DNA of 45,198 nt. Source: Candidatus Thalassarchaeum sp. (GTDB taxonomy: Archaea > Thermoplasmatota > Poseidoniia > Poseidoniales > Thalassarchaeaceae). The DNA lies in NCBI GenBank assembly GCA_022449945.1, contig JAKURM010000002.1, positions 22,214 to 67,411 on the forward strand. The letters run 5' to 3'. The first letter of the stretch is position 1, and each line of letters begins with the position of its first letter. The notes under the pieces are model-generated. The model worked only from the letters and a program-made list of their open reading frames with translations, did no database searches and was not told the DNA's origin. Below are positions 1 through 8,622 of the stretch, one piece after another. A program made the position numbers and the translations under genes.

Positions 1-330
1 GTCGGTTCTGATGCACTACCTATAGACCAGCAACTGACCTTGGAGGTTGCTAGGATGATTAGGGAATTCTTCCTTCAGCAGAATGCATTCCATGATGTGG
101 ATACTTACAGTGATCTGAAATTGCAATACGATATGGCGAAGGCAATTCTGGCATTCCAGGAAGAGGCGAAGAAGGCCATAGCTGGGGGAGCCCAACTAGA
201 AGAAGTTGTGAACGTCCCTGCAAGGACTGACCTCATGAGAGGGAGGTTCGAGGATAGCTACGATGAAAGGATTGGCGAACTTGTTTCGGAGATGGGTAAG
301 CAAATATCGGCAAGCATGGAGGCCAATTGA
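1..330 (+). CDS. atpA: V/A-type ATP synthase catalytic subunit A, C-terminal fragment
   Basis: This is the 3' end of the catalytic A subunit of the archaeal rotary ATP synthase, which hydrolyses or makes ATP in the soluble A1 head. The frame is open from base 1. The ORF-track start at 40 is only an internal TTG, so the real gene begins upstream of the window. The readable part contains the conserved C-terminal helical segment with LTLEVARMIREFFLQQNAF, typical of A subunits. It is followed after 9 bp by subunit B and then D, the usual order of the A1 sector genes. An SD-like GAGGTG sits just after its stop, ahead of atpB. Truncation is by the window edge, not a mutation. Confidence 0.96.
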   Translation, partial: VGSDALPIDQQLTLEVARMIREFFLQQNAFHDVDTYSDLKLQYDMAKAILAFQEEAKKAIAGGAQLEEVVNVPARTDLMRGRFEDSYDERIGELVSEMGKQISASMEAN

Positions 331-339
331 GGTGATACA

Positions 340-1725
340 ATGAGTGGAAAGGAATACAGAACAATTACTGATGTCAAGGGACCTCTGGTGTTCCTAAACA
401 AGACTGAGCCAGTGTCCTATGGAGAAATTGTGCAACTTAGGTTGAGCGATGGTTCAATGAAGAACGGGCAGGTTCTCGATACCTCGGACGATCAGGTTAT
501 CGTCCAAGTATTCGAGGGAACCGCTTCGGTCGACAGGCAGACCGGAGTGAAGTTCCTAGGGGACGTATTCAAGCTCCCCGTCAGCAAGGGACTAATCGGC
601 CGAATTCTGGACGGAGCAGGTAGGCCTAGGGACGGGGGGCCCGAGATAGTCGCCGACGAGATGGCTGACATCATCGGTGCAGCCATCAATCCCTATTCGA
701 GACAGAGTCCAGAGGCATTCATCCAAACAGGAATCTCGGCAATCGACGCCTGTACCTCCCTAGTAAGGGGGCAGAAGCTACCGATTTTCAGTGCAAGTGG
801 CCTTCCTCACAACGACATCGCTCTGCAGATTGCAAGGCAGGCCAAGCTTGTAGACAGCGACGACGATTTCGTCGTTGTGTTCTGCGCGATGGGGATAACG
901 GCAGAGGAGTACAACTTCTTCGTTCACGATCTAGAGCGAACAGGGGCCCTAGAGAACGCCGTTCTTTTCGTCAATCTAGCAGATGATCCGGCAGTTGAGC
1001 GGCTTATCACACCGAGGCTGGCCCTAACTGCAGCTGAGTACCTGGCATTCGAGCATGATTACCACGTTCTTGTAATCTATACTGACATGACGAACTACTG
1101 TGAGTCGTTGAGGCAGATTGGAGCAGCCCGAGAAGAGGTCCCAGGGAGGCGTGGATACCCCGGATACATGTACACTGACCTTGCGATGCTTTACGAAAGG
1201 GCAGGACTGGTTAAGGGGAAGAAAGGTTCAATCACACAATTCCCAATTCTAACGATGCCGGGTGATGACATCACGCATCCGATTCCAGATCTCTCAGGTT
1301 ACATCACAGAAGGCCAAATTGTCATCTCAAGAGAGCTTCACCAAAAGGGAATATACCCGCCGATTAACGTACTCCCATCCCTATCCAGGCTGATGAACGC
1401 GGGAATTGGGCCAGACAAGACTAGGGAAGACCACAAGTCCGTTTCTGACCAATTATACGCTGCATATGCCCAGGGAAGGGAGTTGCGGGGGCTGGTTGCA
1501 ATCGTTGGAGAGGACGCACTCAACGAAAGAGATCTGCAACTGCTGAAATTCTCAGACATCTTCGAGGATCAGTTCCTCAGGCAAAGCAGGGATGAGGACA
1601 GGTCAATCAAGGAAGGGACGCTCGATCTGGCATGGAACCTACTATCCAACATAGACACAAAATTCCTCGTTAGGCTGGACCAGAAATGGATCGATAAGTA
1701 CCACCCGAGCGAGAAGAAGAGCTAG
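340..1725 (+). CDS. atpB: V/A-type ATP synthase subunit B
   Basis: This is the non-catalytic, nucleotide-binding regulatory B subunit that alternates with A in the A3B3 head of the archaeal ATP synthase. It has 461 residues, the normal family length. The degenerate P-loop region reads [12 protein letters not shown] (about residue 149), the hallmark that separates B from catalytic A, which has a true GxxGxGKT. A downstream [17 protein letters not shown] segment is also typical of B. The start is well placed: GAGGTGATACA precedes ATG 340, 9 bp after the atpA stop. It belongs to the same operon as atpA and atpD. Confidence 0.97.
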   Translation: MSGKEYRTITDVKGPLVFLNKTEPVSYGEIVQLRLSDGSMKNGQVLDTSDDQVIVQVFEGTASVDRQTGVKFLGDVFKLPVSKGLIGRILDGAGRPRDGGPEIVADEMADIIGAAINPYSRQSPEAFIQTGISAIDACTSLVRGQKLPIFSASGLPHNDIALQIARQAKLVDSDDDFVVVFCAMGITAEEYNFFVHDLERTGALENAVLFVNLADDPAVERLITPRLALTAAEYLAFEHDYHVLVIYTDMTNYCESLRQIGAAREEVPGRRGYPGYMYTDLAMLYERAGLVKGKKGSITQFPILTMPGDDITHPIPDLSGYITEGQIVISRELHQKGIYPPINVLPSLSRLMNAGIGPDKTREDHKSVSDQLYAAYAQGRELRGLVAIVGEDALNERDLQLLKFSDIFEDQFLRQSRDEDRSIKEGTLDLAWNLLSNIDTKFLVRLDQKWIDKYHPSEKKS

Positions 1726-1748
1726 TTGACGTAATTGGAGAGGATTGA

Positions 1749-2366
1749 ATGGCACTCGACATCAAACCAACTAGGTCTGAGTTGATTAACCTAAAGAGGC
1801 GAATCAAGCAGACCTCGAGTGGCTACAACCTTCTCAAAATGAAGAGGGATGGGCTTTTTCACGAGTTCAGAACCCTTCTTTCAGAGATGATCGAGGCCCG
1901 TGAAGAGCTTGTTGTTACCTACAGAGAGGCACTCCAGGCGATCAACCTTGCATCTTCGATAGAAGGAGGGTTGTCCGTAAAGAGTGCTGCAATTGCCTCA
2001 TCCAAGCACCCTGAAGTGACTGTATCGAAGAGGAACATCATGGGAGTTGTGGTTCCACAGGTCGATGGTCAGAATCTGAAGTTATCCGCAGAAGACAGGG
2101 GCCTTGGCATGGTAGGTGGCTCCCCATACATCGATGAGGCTGCGGACTCGTACTCACTGCTCGTTGAGAAAGTGGTCAAGGCAGCCGAGATGGAAGCCAC
2201 ACTGAAGAGGCTTCTAGAAGAGATTGAAGCCACAAAGAGGAGGGTCAATGCCCTAGAATTCAAGGTTATTCCCGAGATGAAAGAGGCACAGACTTTCATT
2301 CAGCTAAGACTTGAAGAAATGGAGAGGGAGGAGACCTTCCGCCTTAAGAGATTCAAGAATAAGTGA
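1749..2366 (+). CDS. atpD: V/A-type ATP synthase subunit D (central rotor stalk)
   Basis: Subunit D forms the coiled-coil central stalk that transmits rotation between the A1 head and the membrane ring. The 205-residue length fits the family. The N-terminus (PTRSELINLKRRIKQTSSGY, about residues 7-26) and the C-terminal helix (ATKRRVNALEFKVIPEMKE, about residues 165-183) match the two antiparallel helices of subunit D. An SD-like GGAGAGG stands before ATG 1749. Its stop codon overlaps a possible GTG start of the next gene by 4 bp, so translational coupling with that membrane protein is possible. Confidence 0.96.
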   Translation: MALDIKPTRSELINLKRRIKQTSSGYNLLKMKRDGLFHEFRTLLSEMIEAREELVVTYREALQAINLASSIEGGLSVKSAAIASSKHPEVTVSKRNIMGVVVPQVDGQNLKLSAEDRGLGMVGGSPYIDEAADSYSLLVEKVVKAAEMEATLKRLLEEIEATKRRVNALEFKVIPEMKEAQTFIQLRLEEMEREETFRLKRFKNK

Positions 2367-4843
2367 GCTATGACTGCCTGTCTATCGGAGCGAGGGGTCA
2401 AATCCGACAACCGGCAGGATGGGTTCGGGGCGGTCCAGTGGATTCTAGGGAAAGCATCGTTGTGGACTCAGAGACATGGGGTGCAATGGAGCTCTTTGAG
2501 GTAATATCTTCTCGATACTTCGAACTAGGAAATGAAGGCCCTATACCCCCTTCCTGGGAGGTTAATGGAAAGGACGGCAGTCTTCCAGGAGAGCAACTGG
2601 TTGTCCTGAACAGGCACCTTGCCCCTATGGGGATGGTCGGTACCCTGGAGGACTCTAACCCCCCGGTATTGTCGATCTCCAGCCTACCTAGTGGACAGGT
2701 AGTTCTGAGGAATTGGCAGCAGGCACTGGTCTGGATTGCAATGGCAGGACTCTTGACGATTATCGGAGCACAATGGGTGAGTCGTTATGGCCACGGAAGT
2801 AATCCACTGGGAGTCGGGACATGGGGCCAATCGGCCCTTTACTTCACCCTCCCGATGGTGGCATCTGTTATCGGTGCAAGCGTACTAAGGAAAAAGGTAG
2901 CCAGTAGTCTTGGAGTCGAAAGTGGCCACATCATCCCCATTGTCTTGCCAATCTCCACCTGGTGGCCATTTGGGATAATTGGAACACTAGGTCAGAGGCG
3001 TAGCGACCTAGTCCCGGTTCCTGACAGGAGGTCGCTAGGGATAATCGAGACAATTATTCCAATGGCCCTTTTCACCTTCGGTAGCATTCTAACCTTTGTC
3101 GGACTATTACTGACGCCAGAGGATCCTCCAGAGCTTGATGGGGCCCCGGTAGTTTTCCAGACCAGCTTGCTAGTGGAGGCGGTATCGGAGACTTGGCTAG
3201 GCCAGGGACTTGGGCTCAGACTCCAATGGTTGCACCCAACAGGAATTGCCGGGATAGGGCTATCGATTATTGGATGGGGCCTGATACTACCCATTCCCGG
3301 CTTCCCCGGAGATCGGGCGATGCACGCGATCGTTGGTCCATCCAAAATGAGAGAGGGAAGCTTCCAGACGTCGATTTTCGTTGCATTCCTTGGCATTCTC
3401 GTGATAGTCTTCGCCACTTCGGACTACTCCCCCTGGATTTTCCTAGCTGCCATAGGGGTGTGGCAGAGGTTCTATCCAGACAGCATTCCGCATCCGATAG
3501 TGCTCGACGAGCACTCTGGCCTAGATGAGAGGAATAGTGCAAGAATAACCTCTGTTGTATTGATAATTCTCATTGCCGGGTTCCCAGGAGCGACGCCTTC
3601 CCTAGAGCTAGATGGCTACGACGCTGGGCTTTCGACAGAAGAATGGCCAGGAGAGTTGGAAATTGCGCCTGGGACCTCGGTAGAATTCGAGCTCGGACTG
3701 GAGCCAATGGGAGTGATGCCGATTTCAGGATGGCTACAATTCAGAGTAGAGGGAGCAGAATCCGAACTATGGTCCATATCCCCTTCGTGCCCCGAAGAAT
3801 CGGGAATTTGCGAATTCGAAGACGTGACACAATCCAACACAGATTCCGTAAGCATTTTCCTGGGGGCACCTGATGGGGAAATCTCCCCACACACGCTCAG
3901 GATATTGATTGACGTCCAAGGCAAAGAGTCTGAGCACGAAATCAAACTTTTCAACTCGAGCACTGAAGGACCGGAGATTCCGCTTTGGGAAATGACGGAG
4001 GATTCGGGTAGTACGATAATCTGTACTTCCCTAACAATATCTGATGAGGGTGGTAACGTTAGCTCCGATGATCCGTACTGGTACTTCGCCAACTCAACCG
4101 AGCTTAGCGAGGGGAGCAACGAGGTTTGCATGACTGGCCATCCTGGGGCCTTGCATTTCGCGGTAAAACAGGACCATCTAGGTAGGGTCTTCGGCCCCAG
4201 GATTGTGATCGAACAGGGTAACTCTACCATGGGCCCATGGGAGTTTCCAATAGGGGGCACTGGGGAAACTCTGCTAGTCTACGATGGCAGATGGGAAGTT
4301 CCAACTAGCTTCGCAGAAAGTGGGAGTCTGCTGTATCACGCGGATTCGGGTAGTCCTTTCTGTCCATCGAACAGCGTGGCCCAGGAGGTGGATACCGATG
4401 CTTCGAACTGGAGCGTCAACATGGATGATTACTCGGCAATAAGGCTAACAGGTGAATTTGGGGGAAGTGGTTTCTTGCAGATAGATGCTGCAGGTTGGCT
4501 GACAGTGTGCTCAGAGTCAAGAATATTGGAATCGTACAACCTAATCGAAGGTGTTGATGTAATATTCCCAAGCAGAATTGCCTTGGAGGGGGGCATGGCC
4601 TCGTTCCAAGTAAACAATAGGGGGGAGGAGGCACTCCCAGTTACTTTAGAGTGGTTCGGGAATTCCCCAGAGAGCGGAATATGGAACATCTCAAAGCCCG
4701 AAACGATCGGTCCGGGAGAAGAGGGCGACTTCGAAATTGAGGCAACGGGGGATTTGCCACTAGAAAGATCGGTCTGGGTAGCTGTCGATTCGACGGGGAT
4801 TGTCGTACACCTATCTGCAAGGTGCCCATTGGATGGTTGCTAA
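2363..4843 (+). CDS. Site-2-protease-like (M50, EGY-type) membrane protein with lost HExxH, plus extracytoplasmic C-terminal domain
   Basis: Up to 826 residues. The order of elements follows EGY-type intramembrane M50 metalloproteases: a soluble N-terminal domain (about 1-115), a first membrane helix (118-138), and a helix where HELGH should be (158-175). Next comes a GIIGTLGQRRSD stretch (about 203-215) resembling the family's GTFGA(F/V)I-xR-P loop, and a later LPIPGFPGDRAM (about 308-319) where the family has the NLLPxxxLDGG-like ligand motif. The zinc-binding HELGH position reads ASVLR, so the protein should be catalytically dead. Residues from about 415 on form a secreted, Cys-containing, beta-rich tail with Ig-like character near the end. 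The start is uncertain: GTG 2363 overlaps the atpD stop, while GTG 2438 and ATG 2486 (preceded by GGGGTG) are alternatives. The family call is by motif reading and not proven. Confidence 0.6.
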   Translation: MSYDCLSIGARGQIRQPAGWVRGGPVDSRESIVVDSETWGAMELFEVISSRYFELGNEGPIPPSWEVNGKDGSLPGEQLVVLNRHLAPMGMVGTLEDSNPPVLSISSLPSGQVVLRNWQQALVWIAMAGLLTIIGAQWVSRYGHGSNPLGVGTWGQSALYFTLPMVASVIGASVLRKKVASSLGVESGHIIPIVLPISTWWPFGIIGTLGQRRSDLVPVPDRRSLGIIETIIPMALFTFGSILTFVGLLLTPEDPPELDGAPVVFQTSLLVEAVSETWLGQGLGLRLQWLHPTGIAGIGLSIIGWGLILPIPGFPGDRAMHAIVGPSKMREGSFQTSIFVAFLGILVIVFATSDYSPWIFLAAIGVWQRFYPDSIPHPIVLDEHSGLDERNSARITSVVLIILIAGFPGATPSLELDGYDAGLSTEEWPGELEIAPGTSVEFELGLEPMGVMPISGWLQFRVEGAESELWSISPSCPEESGICEFEDVTQSNTDSVSIFLGAPDGEISPHTLRILIDVQGKESEHEIKLFNSSTEGPEIPLWEMTEDSGSTIICTSLTISDEGGNVSSDDPYWYFANSTELSEGSNEVCMTGHPGALHFAVKQDHLGRVFGPRIVIEQGNSTMGPWEFPIGGTGETLLVYDGRWEVPTSFAESGSLLYHADSGSPFCPSNSVAQEVDTDASNWSVNMDDYSAIRLTGEFGGSGFLQIDAAGWLTVCSESRILESYNLIEGVDVIFPSRIALEGGMASFQVNNRGEEALPVTLEWFGNSPESGIWNISKPETIGPGEEGDFEIEATGDLPLERSVWVAVDSTGIVVHLSARCPLDGC

Positions 4844-5794
4844 ATGAGGATAGCCGTACTTGGAGTTGGGTCGGTAGGGGGCATTTTAGTTGGCTCATTG
4901 GCGGACACAGATGCACACATCCTATGTGTCTCTAGGGGGCAGACAGCAGCAACTCTGGAGTCGGGCCTCGTATTGAAAACCCCAGAAGGGGCGGTAGAGA
5001 TGATCCCCAATGGGAGGTTTGCCCTTCACGACAGCGAGAAGGGGCCCGTACCCGGATCTGAGATGGGCTCATACGATGTAGCGATTATCGCTGGAAAGGC
5101 ATCTTCGACACCCATTCTGGCTTCGATAGCGAAGGACTTGCTATCGCCAGATGGCGTAGCGATGAGCATTCAGAATGGACTGGGTCACGCCGAGAATATT
5201 GCTCACGTTGTCGGAAGAGGGAGGATCCTAGCTGGCTCAACGACTCATTCGGCATGGAGGGAGGGCGGTGGAACAGTAAACTGGTCAGGAAGAGGTTCGA
5301 TTAGCATGGGGAAATTGGATGGTTCTGAGCCATCTGGTACCGCTTCTTCCCTACTCGGATACTTGGAAGATTCTAGACTGAACCCAAATTGGTCTTCCAA
5401 CATAGAAGGCGTGATTTGGATGAAGTTACTGATCAACGTTGCAATTAATCCGGTTTGTGCGATTGCAGGAGTCAGGAACGGCGCATTGTCTGAGGTTCCT
5501 GAACTCTGGGAACAGGCATTGGAGGCAATGAAGGAGGCAGAGGAGGTAGCTATTGCCTCGGGCGTAGAGCTAGGGGATTTTGAGCCGGAGAGCTTTCTTC
5601 GAAAGGTGGTTCTAGCGACATCTGGAAATAGAGTTTCGATGCTGCAAGACCTGATGGCGGGAAGGAAGACGGAGGTCGAGGTCCTGTGCGGGGCAGTGGC
5701 CTCCAGAGGCGAGGAACTAGGGATTCCCACTCCTAGAAACGAGATGCTGCTCGCCCTAGTAAGGGGAATCGAGATGTCGCAGCACTTCGACTAG
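4844..5794 (+). CDS. panE: 2-dehydropantoate 2-reductase (ketopantoate reductase)
   Basis: This NADPH-dependent enzyme reduces 2-dehydropantoate to pantoate in pantothenate/CoA synthesis. The 316-residue chain opens with the Rossmann motif GVGSVGG (about residues 6-12). The central segment has the IAGKAS element containing a conserved Lys, then SIQNGLGH. The C-terminal helical domain starts with KLLINVAINPVCAIAG, which carries the Lys and Asn expected in the active site. The start ATG directly follows the stop of the upstream membrane protein (TAAATG). A bifunctional CoaD/dephospho-CoA kinase lies 21 kb away in this window, so several CoA-pathway steps are present. Its stop codon interlocks with that of the convergent aquaporin. 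Confidence 0.92.
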   Translation: MRIAVLGVGSVGGILVGSLADTDAHILCVSRGQTAATLESGLVLKTPEGAVEMIPNGRFALHDSEKGPVPGSEMGSYDVAIIAGKASSTPILASIAKDLLSPDGVAMSIQNGLGHAENIAHVVGRGRILAGSTTHSAWREGGGTVNWSGRGSISMGKLDGSEPSGTASSLLGYLEDSRLNPNWSSNIEGVIWMKLLINVAINPVCAIAGVRNGALSEVPELWEQALEAMKEAEEVAIASGVELGDFEPESFLRKVVLATSGNRVSMLQDLMAGRKTEVEVLCGAVASRGEELGIPTPRNEMLLALVRGIEMSQHFD

Positions 5795-6456
5795 CCATCA
5801 GTGTACAGGAATGCATAGGATGCCGCACAACCTCCGAGAAGTTGGGGTGCCAAGTGGAGCCACATGTCGGCATAGGCCATCTTCCCCGCGATGGAAAGGG
5901 AGAGGGTTACTGCAGGGTTGAACGAAGCAAGGGATATTGTTCCCACGGTCAGGGCCCCGGCAAGGACGACAGAAGCGATGGCAGCCCCATAGTATCCATT
6001 TCCCTCAGTGGATTCGGAAGTAGCAACGTTCAGTATGACGTAAACCAATGCGAAAGTGAATAGGAGCTCAGACACCAATATCGGGATGGTCTGGTCCGAG
6101 TGAGGGTCGAACATATGCATGGTGAACTCGTCAGCCATTGGGCCGGAGATGATCAGGTTGGCAGTGACGAGTGCGGCAATCGCGCCTGCTGCCATCTGGG
6201 AAAGAATGTAAGGGATCAGGTCGGACTTATCGCAAGCACCCCTGATCCATATCGAAATGGTCACTGCGGGGTTGTAGTGTGCCCCCGAGATGTGCCCTCC
6301 TGCGTAAATCATGACCATTAGGGTCCCGGCTATCGCGAAGGGGGCAAGATCCCCAGCCACCCCGAAGGCGGCTGCCGTGCAGATGGTCAAGCACAGGAAG
6401 AAGGTCCCAATGAACTCGGTGATTATTTTGGCATTCATCTCGTTGTTGTCCGACAT
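5791..6456 (-). CDS. MIP-family channel (aquaporin-like)
   Basis: This is a six-helix channel of the aquaporin/glycerol facilitator superfamily in the cytoplasmic membrane, 221 residues. Both pore half-helices carry an NPA: HYNPAVTISIW (about residues 60-70) and SFNPAVTLSLS (about 178-188). The preceding SGAH in the first half is typical. The second NPA is normally followed by the selectivity-filter arginine (NPAR); here it is Val, so the ar/R constriction is altered and water-versus-solute selectivity cannot be predicted. The gene converges on panE, and the two stop codons share the palindrome CTAG. The substrate could be water, glycerol, ammonia or other small neutral solutes. Confidence 0.9.
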   Translation of the reverse strand: MSDNNEMNAKIITEFIGTFFLCLTICTAAAFGVAGDLAPFAIAGTLMVMIYAGGHISGAHYNPAVTISIWIRGACDKSDLIPYILSQMAAGAIAALVTANLIISGPMADEFTMHMFDPHSDQTIPILVSELLFTFALVYVILNVATSESTEGNGYYGAAIASVVLAGALTVGTISLASFNPAVTLSLSIAGKMAYADMWLHLAPQLLGGCAASYAFLYTDG

Positions 6457-6482
6457 GGAACAGATTCAGCCTAGGACGTCCA

Positions 6483-7376
6483 TCAACGTTGGCAGTGCGA
6501 GCAGAAGAAGGTCGAGCGGTTAGACTGCACGATTCTCTTCACCACCCCCTCGCAACCCTCTCTGAGGCAAGGCATCCCCTCCCTGCCGTAAACGAGGAAG
6601 TTGTGTACGAAGTACCCCATCGCTTCATCGCCGTCGACTCCCCGAAAATCCTGCAATGTGGAGCCCCCGGCGTCTATTGCTTCTGTTATGACGTCATGAG
6701 TTGCACCCGTAATCCTAACTATTCTATCAGTGATTCCCGATTTTCCTGCTATGCTATTTGCCGTTCTACGAGGGGAAACCATTGCCCGATGTAGAATCTC
6801 GCAGACGTAAATATTGCCTAGTCCTGCCACAATCCTCTGGTCTAGCAGAGCGTTCTTGATTGGCGATCTACGACCCCTGAGCCTCGAAGCCAATTCCTCG
6901 GGAGTCAAGTGATTGGGTGTCGGCTCCGGCCCTATGTCACACAGCAACCTGTGACTTCCCTCTTCCTTCGTAGGGAAGCAATCCATGAACCCAAACCTAC
7001 GATGGTCTGAGTAAACTGCTCTATTTCCATCATCCAAGTGAATAATTACCCAATCATGAGGTCCATCCCCACTGCCAACTGGGGCTCCGTTTGCAAACCT
7101 TCCCGGGCGACTCCGTATGTCGTCTCCGATAAGGGTCCACCTTCCACTCATCCCCAGGTGGCATAGCCATGTGAGTCCTTCCTCTAATCGAATTAGGAGG
7201 TACTTCGCGCGTCTATCTACGGACAATATCGTCCTTTCTCTCAGATTTGTTTCAAAATCCATGGGAAACGGGAACCTGAGATCTTTACGGCGGAGTTCGA
7301 CCTCCACAATCTGCCGGCCGAGGATGTGCCTCTCGAGACCAAGGCGGACAGTCTCAACTTCAGGCAATTCCGGCAC
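6483..7376 (-). CDS. mutM: Formamidopyrimidine-DNA glycosylase (Fpg/MutM)
   Basis: This is a base-excision repair bifunctional glycosylase/AP-lyase that removes oxidised purines such as 8-oxoguanine. The family needs Pro at position 2 as nucleophile, so the true start is the GTG at 7376, giving M-PELPEVETVRLGL. The ORF-track start at 7421 would bury this Pro inside the chain. The protein is 297 residues, close to the usual 270-290. It has the RAKYLLIRL lysine segment, the H2TH region (LLDQRIVAGLGNIYVCEIL) and a C-terminal zinc finger with CLREGC and CSHC pairs. Such Fpg genes are mainly bacterial, so horizontal origin is plausible. It is divergent from the small membrane protein at 7459. Confidence 0.93.
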   Translation of the reverse strand: MPELPEVETVRLGLERHILGRQIVEVELRRKDLRFPFPMDFETNLRERTILSVDRRAKYLLIRLEEGLTWLCHLGMSGRWTLIGDDIRSRPGRFANGAPVGSGDGPHDWVIIHLDDGNRAVYSDHRRFGFMDCFPTKEEGSHRLLCDIGPEPTPNHLTPEELASRLRGRRSPIKNALLDQRIVAGLGNIYVCEILHRAMVSPRRTANSIAGKSGITDRIVRITGATHDVITEAIDAGGSTLQDFRGVDGDEAMGYFVHNFLVYGREGMPCLREGCEGVVKRIVQSNRSTFFCSHCQR

Positions 7377-7458
7377 GAGTTCGGAGAGGTGGGGCTGGGT
7401 CATTACTTTTCGTAAATCCAAGCGATATCGTTATCTGAAATGCCTCTGAAGGAACGCC

Positions 7459-7902
7459 ATGGAGGAGGATGCGCCACAGGAAGAAGTGCCGGACTGGGTT
7501 GTTGAAGATGGCGGTTCCGAAGAGCCAACCAGTACAACAATCCTGGAAGGTTCGGCGACTTCTTCCCCCGTGGAGAAGGAGAAGTTCTTCGTTCAGGCTG
7601 GCCAGCAGGGAGCTGGGGGCATACCTACTACCAACGCTGCGATAGCGTTGGCACTTGGGATAGTGGGGCTTTTCCTGATGTTCTTCACTTGGATTTTCGG
7701 AATCTGCTCGAGCATTCCCGGAGTGGTCCTTGCACATGGTGCCATCAATGCAATAGCACAACACCCAGGCCATCCGGACCAAGGAATTGCCAAGGCCGCC
7801 TTGGTGATCAACTGGATCGTTATCGGGCTGACTTTGATAAGCATCGTCGGAGTTGGCATATTGGTCGCTATTATTGGCTGGGAACTCAGCACTTGGGCCT
7901 AG
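7459..7902 (+). CDS. DUF4190-like small membrane protein
   Basis: A 147-residue protein. An acidic N-terminal cytosolic tail (about 1-50, many Glu) is followed by two membrane segments (about 55-80 and 115-142). Between them runs a loop containing the GVVLAHGAINAI pattern seen in DUF4190 proteins, where it reads like IPAVILGHIAL. DUF4190 proteins have no established biochemical role. A GAAGGA element lies a few bases before ATG 7459. The gene is divergent from mutM, leaving an 82-bp intergenic stretch when the corrected mutM start is used, and converges on the fibrillarin gene. Sure of it being a membrane protein, less so of the family. Confidence 0.75.
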   Translation: MEEDAPQEEVPDWVVEDGGSEEPTSTTILEGSATSSPVEKEKFFVQAGQQGAGGIPTTNAAIALALGIVGLFLMFFTWIFGICSSIPGVVLAHGAINAIAQHPGHPDQGIAKAALVINWIVIGLTLISIVGVGILVAIIGWELSTWA

Positions 7903-7916
7903 CATTTGATTTCACA

Positions 7917-8618
7917 TCAAGGCAGAGTGCAGCAGAACGCTACGTGCTGTTCCTCTAGCCCAGAGAGGTCTATTCTTTCCATTAGCACTAGCCTGGAGTC
8001 ATTCAGAATCCTCTCGGCCTTGGCGAATCTTGAGTTATCGTCTCCGTCGGAATACCTCTCGCTAGCAGCCTTTAGACTCAATATGGCGATTCCCCCCTTG
8101 TCTAGGAATGCGGAAGTCATCCTAACGAAGGTCACAGCCTGGTCCGCGATGCTAAGATCCTGGTGCATCCACTGTGCCTTTGACCTCATGAATGGCGCAA
8201 CTTCGGGGGGACTCCTAGCATCCCCGAGAACTGGGACCAAGCCCTTTCTCTTCTGGGATAGGGAAACTAGGTCTCGAGTCATTCTGGGGGATATCTCAAC
8301 CGCAACAACTTGTCCTCCGTGATGGTTGTCAGCCCCACAGACCACATCGTGGATGTGACTAACTGTACCCCCACTAGATGCACCTAGGTACAAGCAAGTC
8401 GAACCGGGAACAGGTAGTATTTCCGAAGGTTCCCTTTTCGTCCTTAGTAATGCGGCGGCGACCTTGGACTTGCTTGGATCCCATCTCCGCCACTCGATCC
8501 GTCCATCCCTCTTCCTCCTCTCGCCCCTGACGGAGACTCCTTTCACGGCATTCCTAGTCCACAGCCCCCTGCCTTCTCTCTTCACTCCCCATCCCATGGG
8601 GGTTGCCTTCCGAGGCAC
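7917..8618 (-). CDS. flpA: Fibrillarin-like rRNA/tRNA 2'-O-methyltransferase
   Basis: This is the SAM-dependent methyltransferase of archaeal C/D-box sRNP, which methylates ribose 2'-OH on rRNA and tRNA as directed by guide RNAs. The 233-residue protein contains the N-terminal RRWDPSKSKVAAAL motif (about 45-58; the family has YRxWNPxRSKLAAA). It also has the SAM-binding YLGASSGGTVSHI (about 77-89) and VVAVEISPRM. It lies directly downstream of its structural partner Nop5 with 4 bp between stop and start, so the two are co-transcribed, which is the conserved archaeal arrangement. The ATG at 8618 gives a basic N-terminal leader. Confidence 0.95.
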   Translation of the reverse strand: MPRKATPMGWGVKREGRGLWTRNAVKGVSVRGERRKRDGRIEWRRWDPSKSKVAAALLRTKREPSEILPVPGSTCLYLGASSGGTVSHIHDVVCGADNHHGGQVVAVEISPRMTRDLVSLSQKRKGLVPVLGDARSPPEVAPFMRSKAQWMHQDLSIADQAVTFVRMTSAFLDKGGIAILSLKAASERYSDGDDNSRFAKAERILNDSRLVLMERIDLSGLEEQHVAFCCTLP

Positions 8619-8622
8619 CGTG

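Noticed and set aside
2434-2444. A second ORB-like word (GTCCAGTGGAT) near the start of the S2P-like gene
   Set aside because: It lies in or at the edge of a coding region in non-AT-rich DNA, lacks the full TTTCC/GGAAA arms and is a single chance-level match.
3616-4260. Long minus-strand ORF (214 aa) opposite the S2P-like gene
   Set aside because: Ser/Pro-rich shadow translation with no hydrophobic or domain pattern; the plus frame carries clear membrane helices and a continuous secreted domain.
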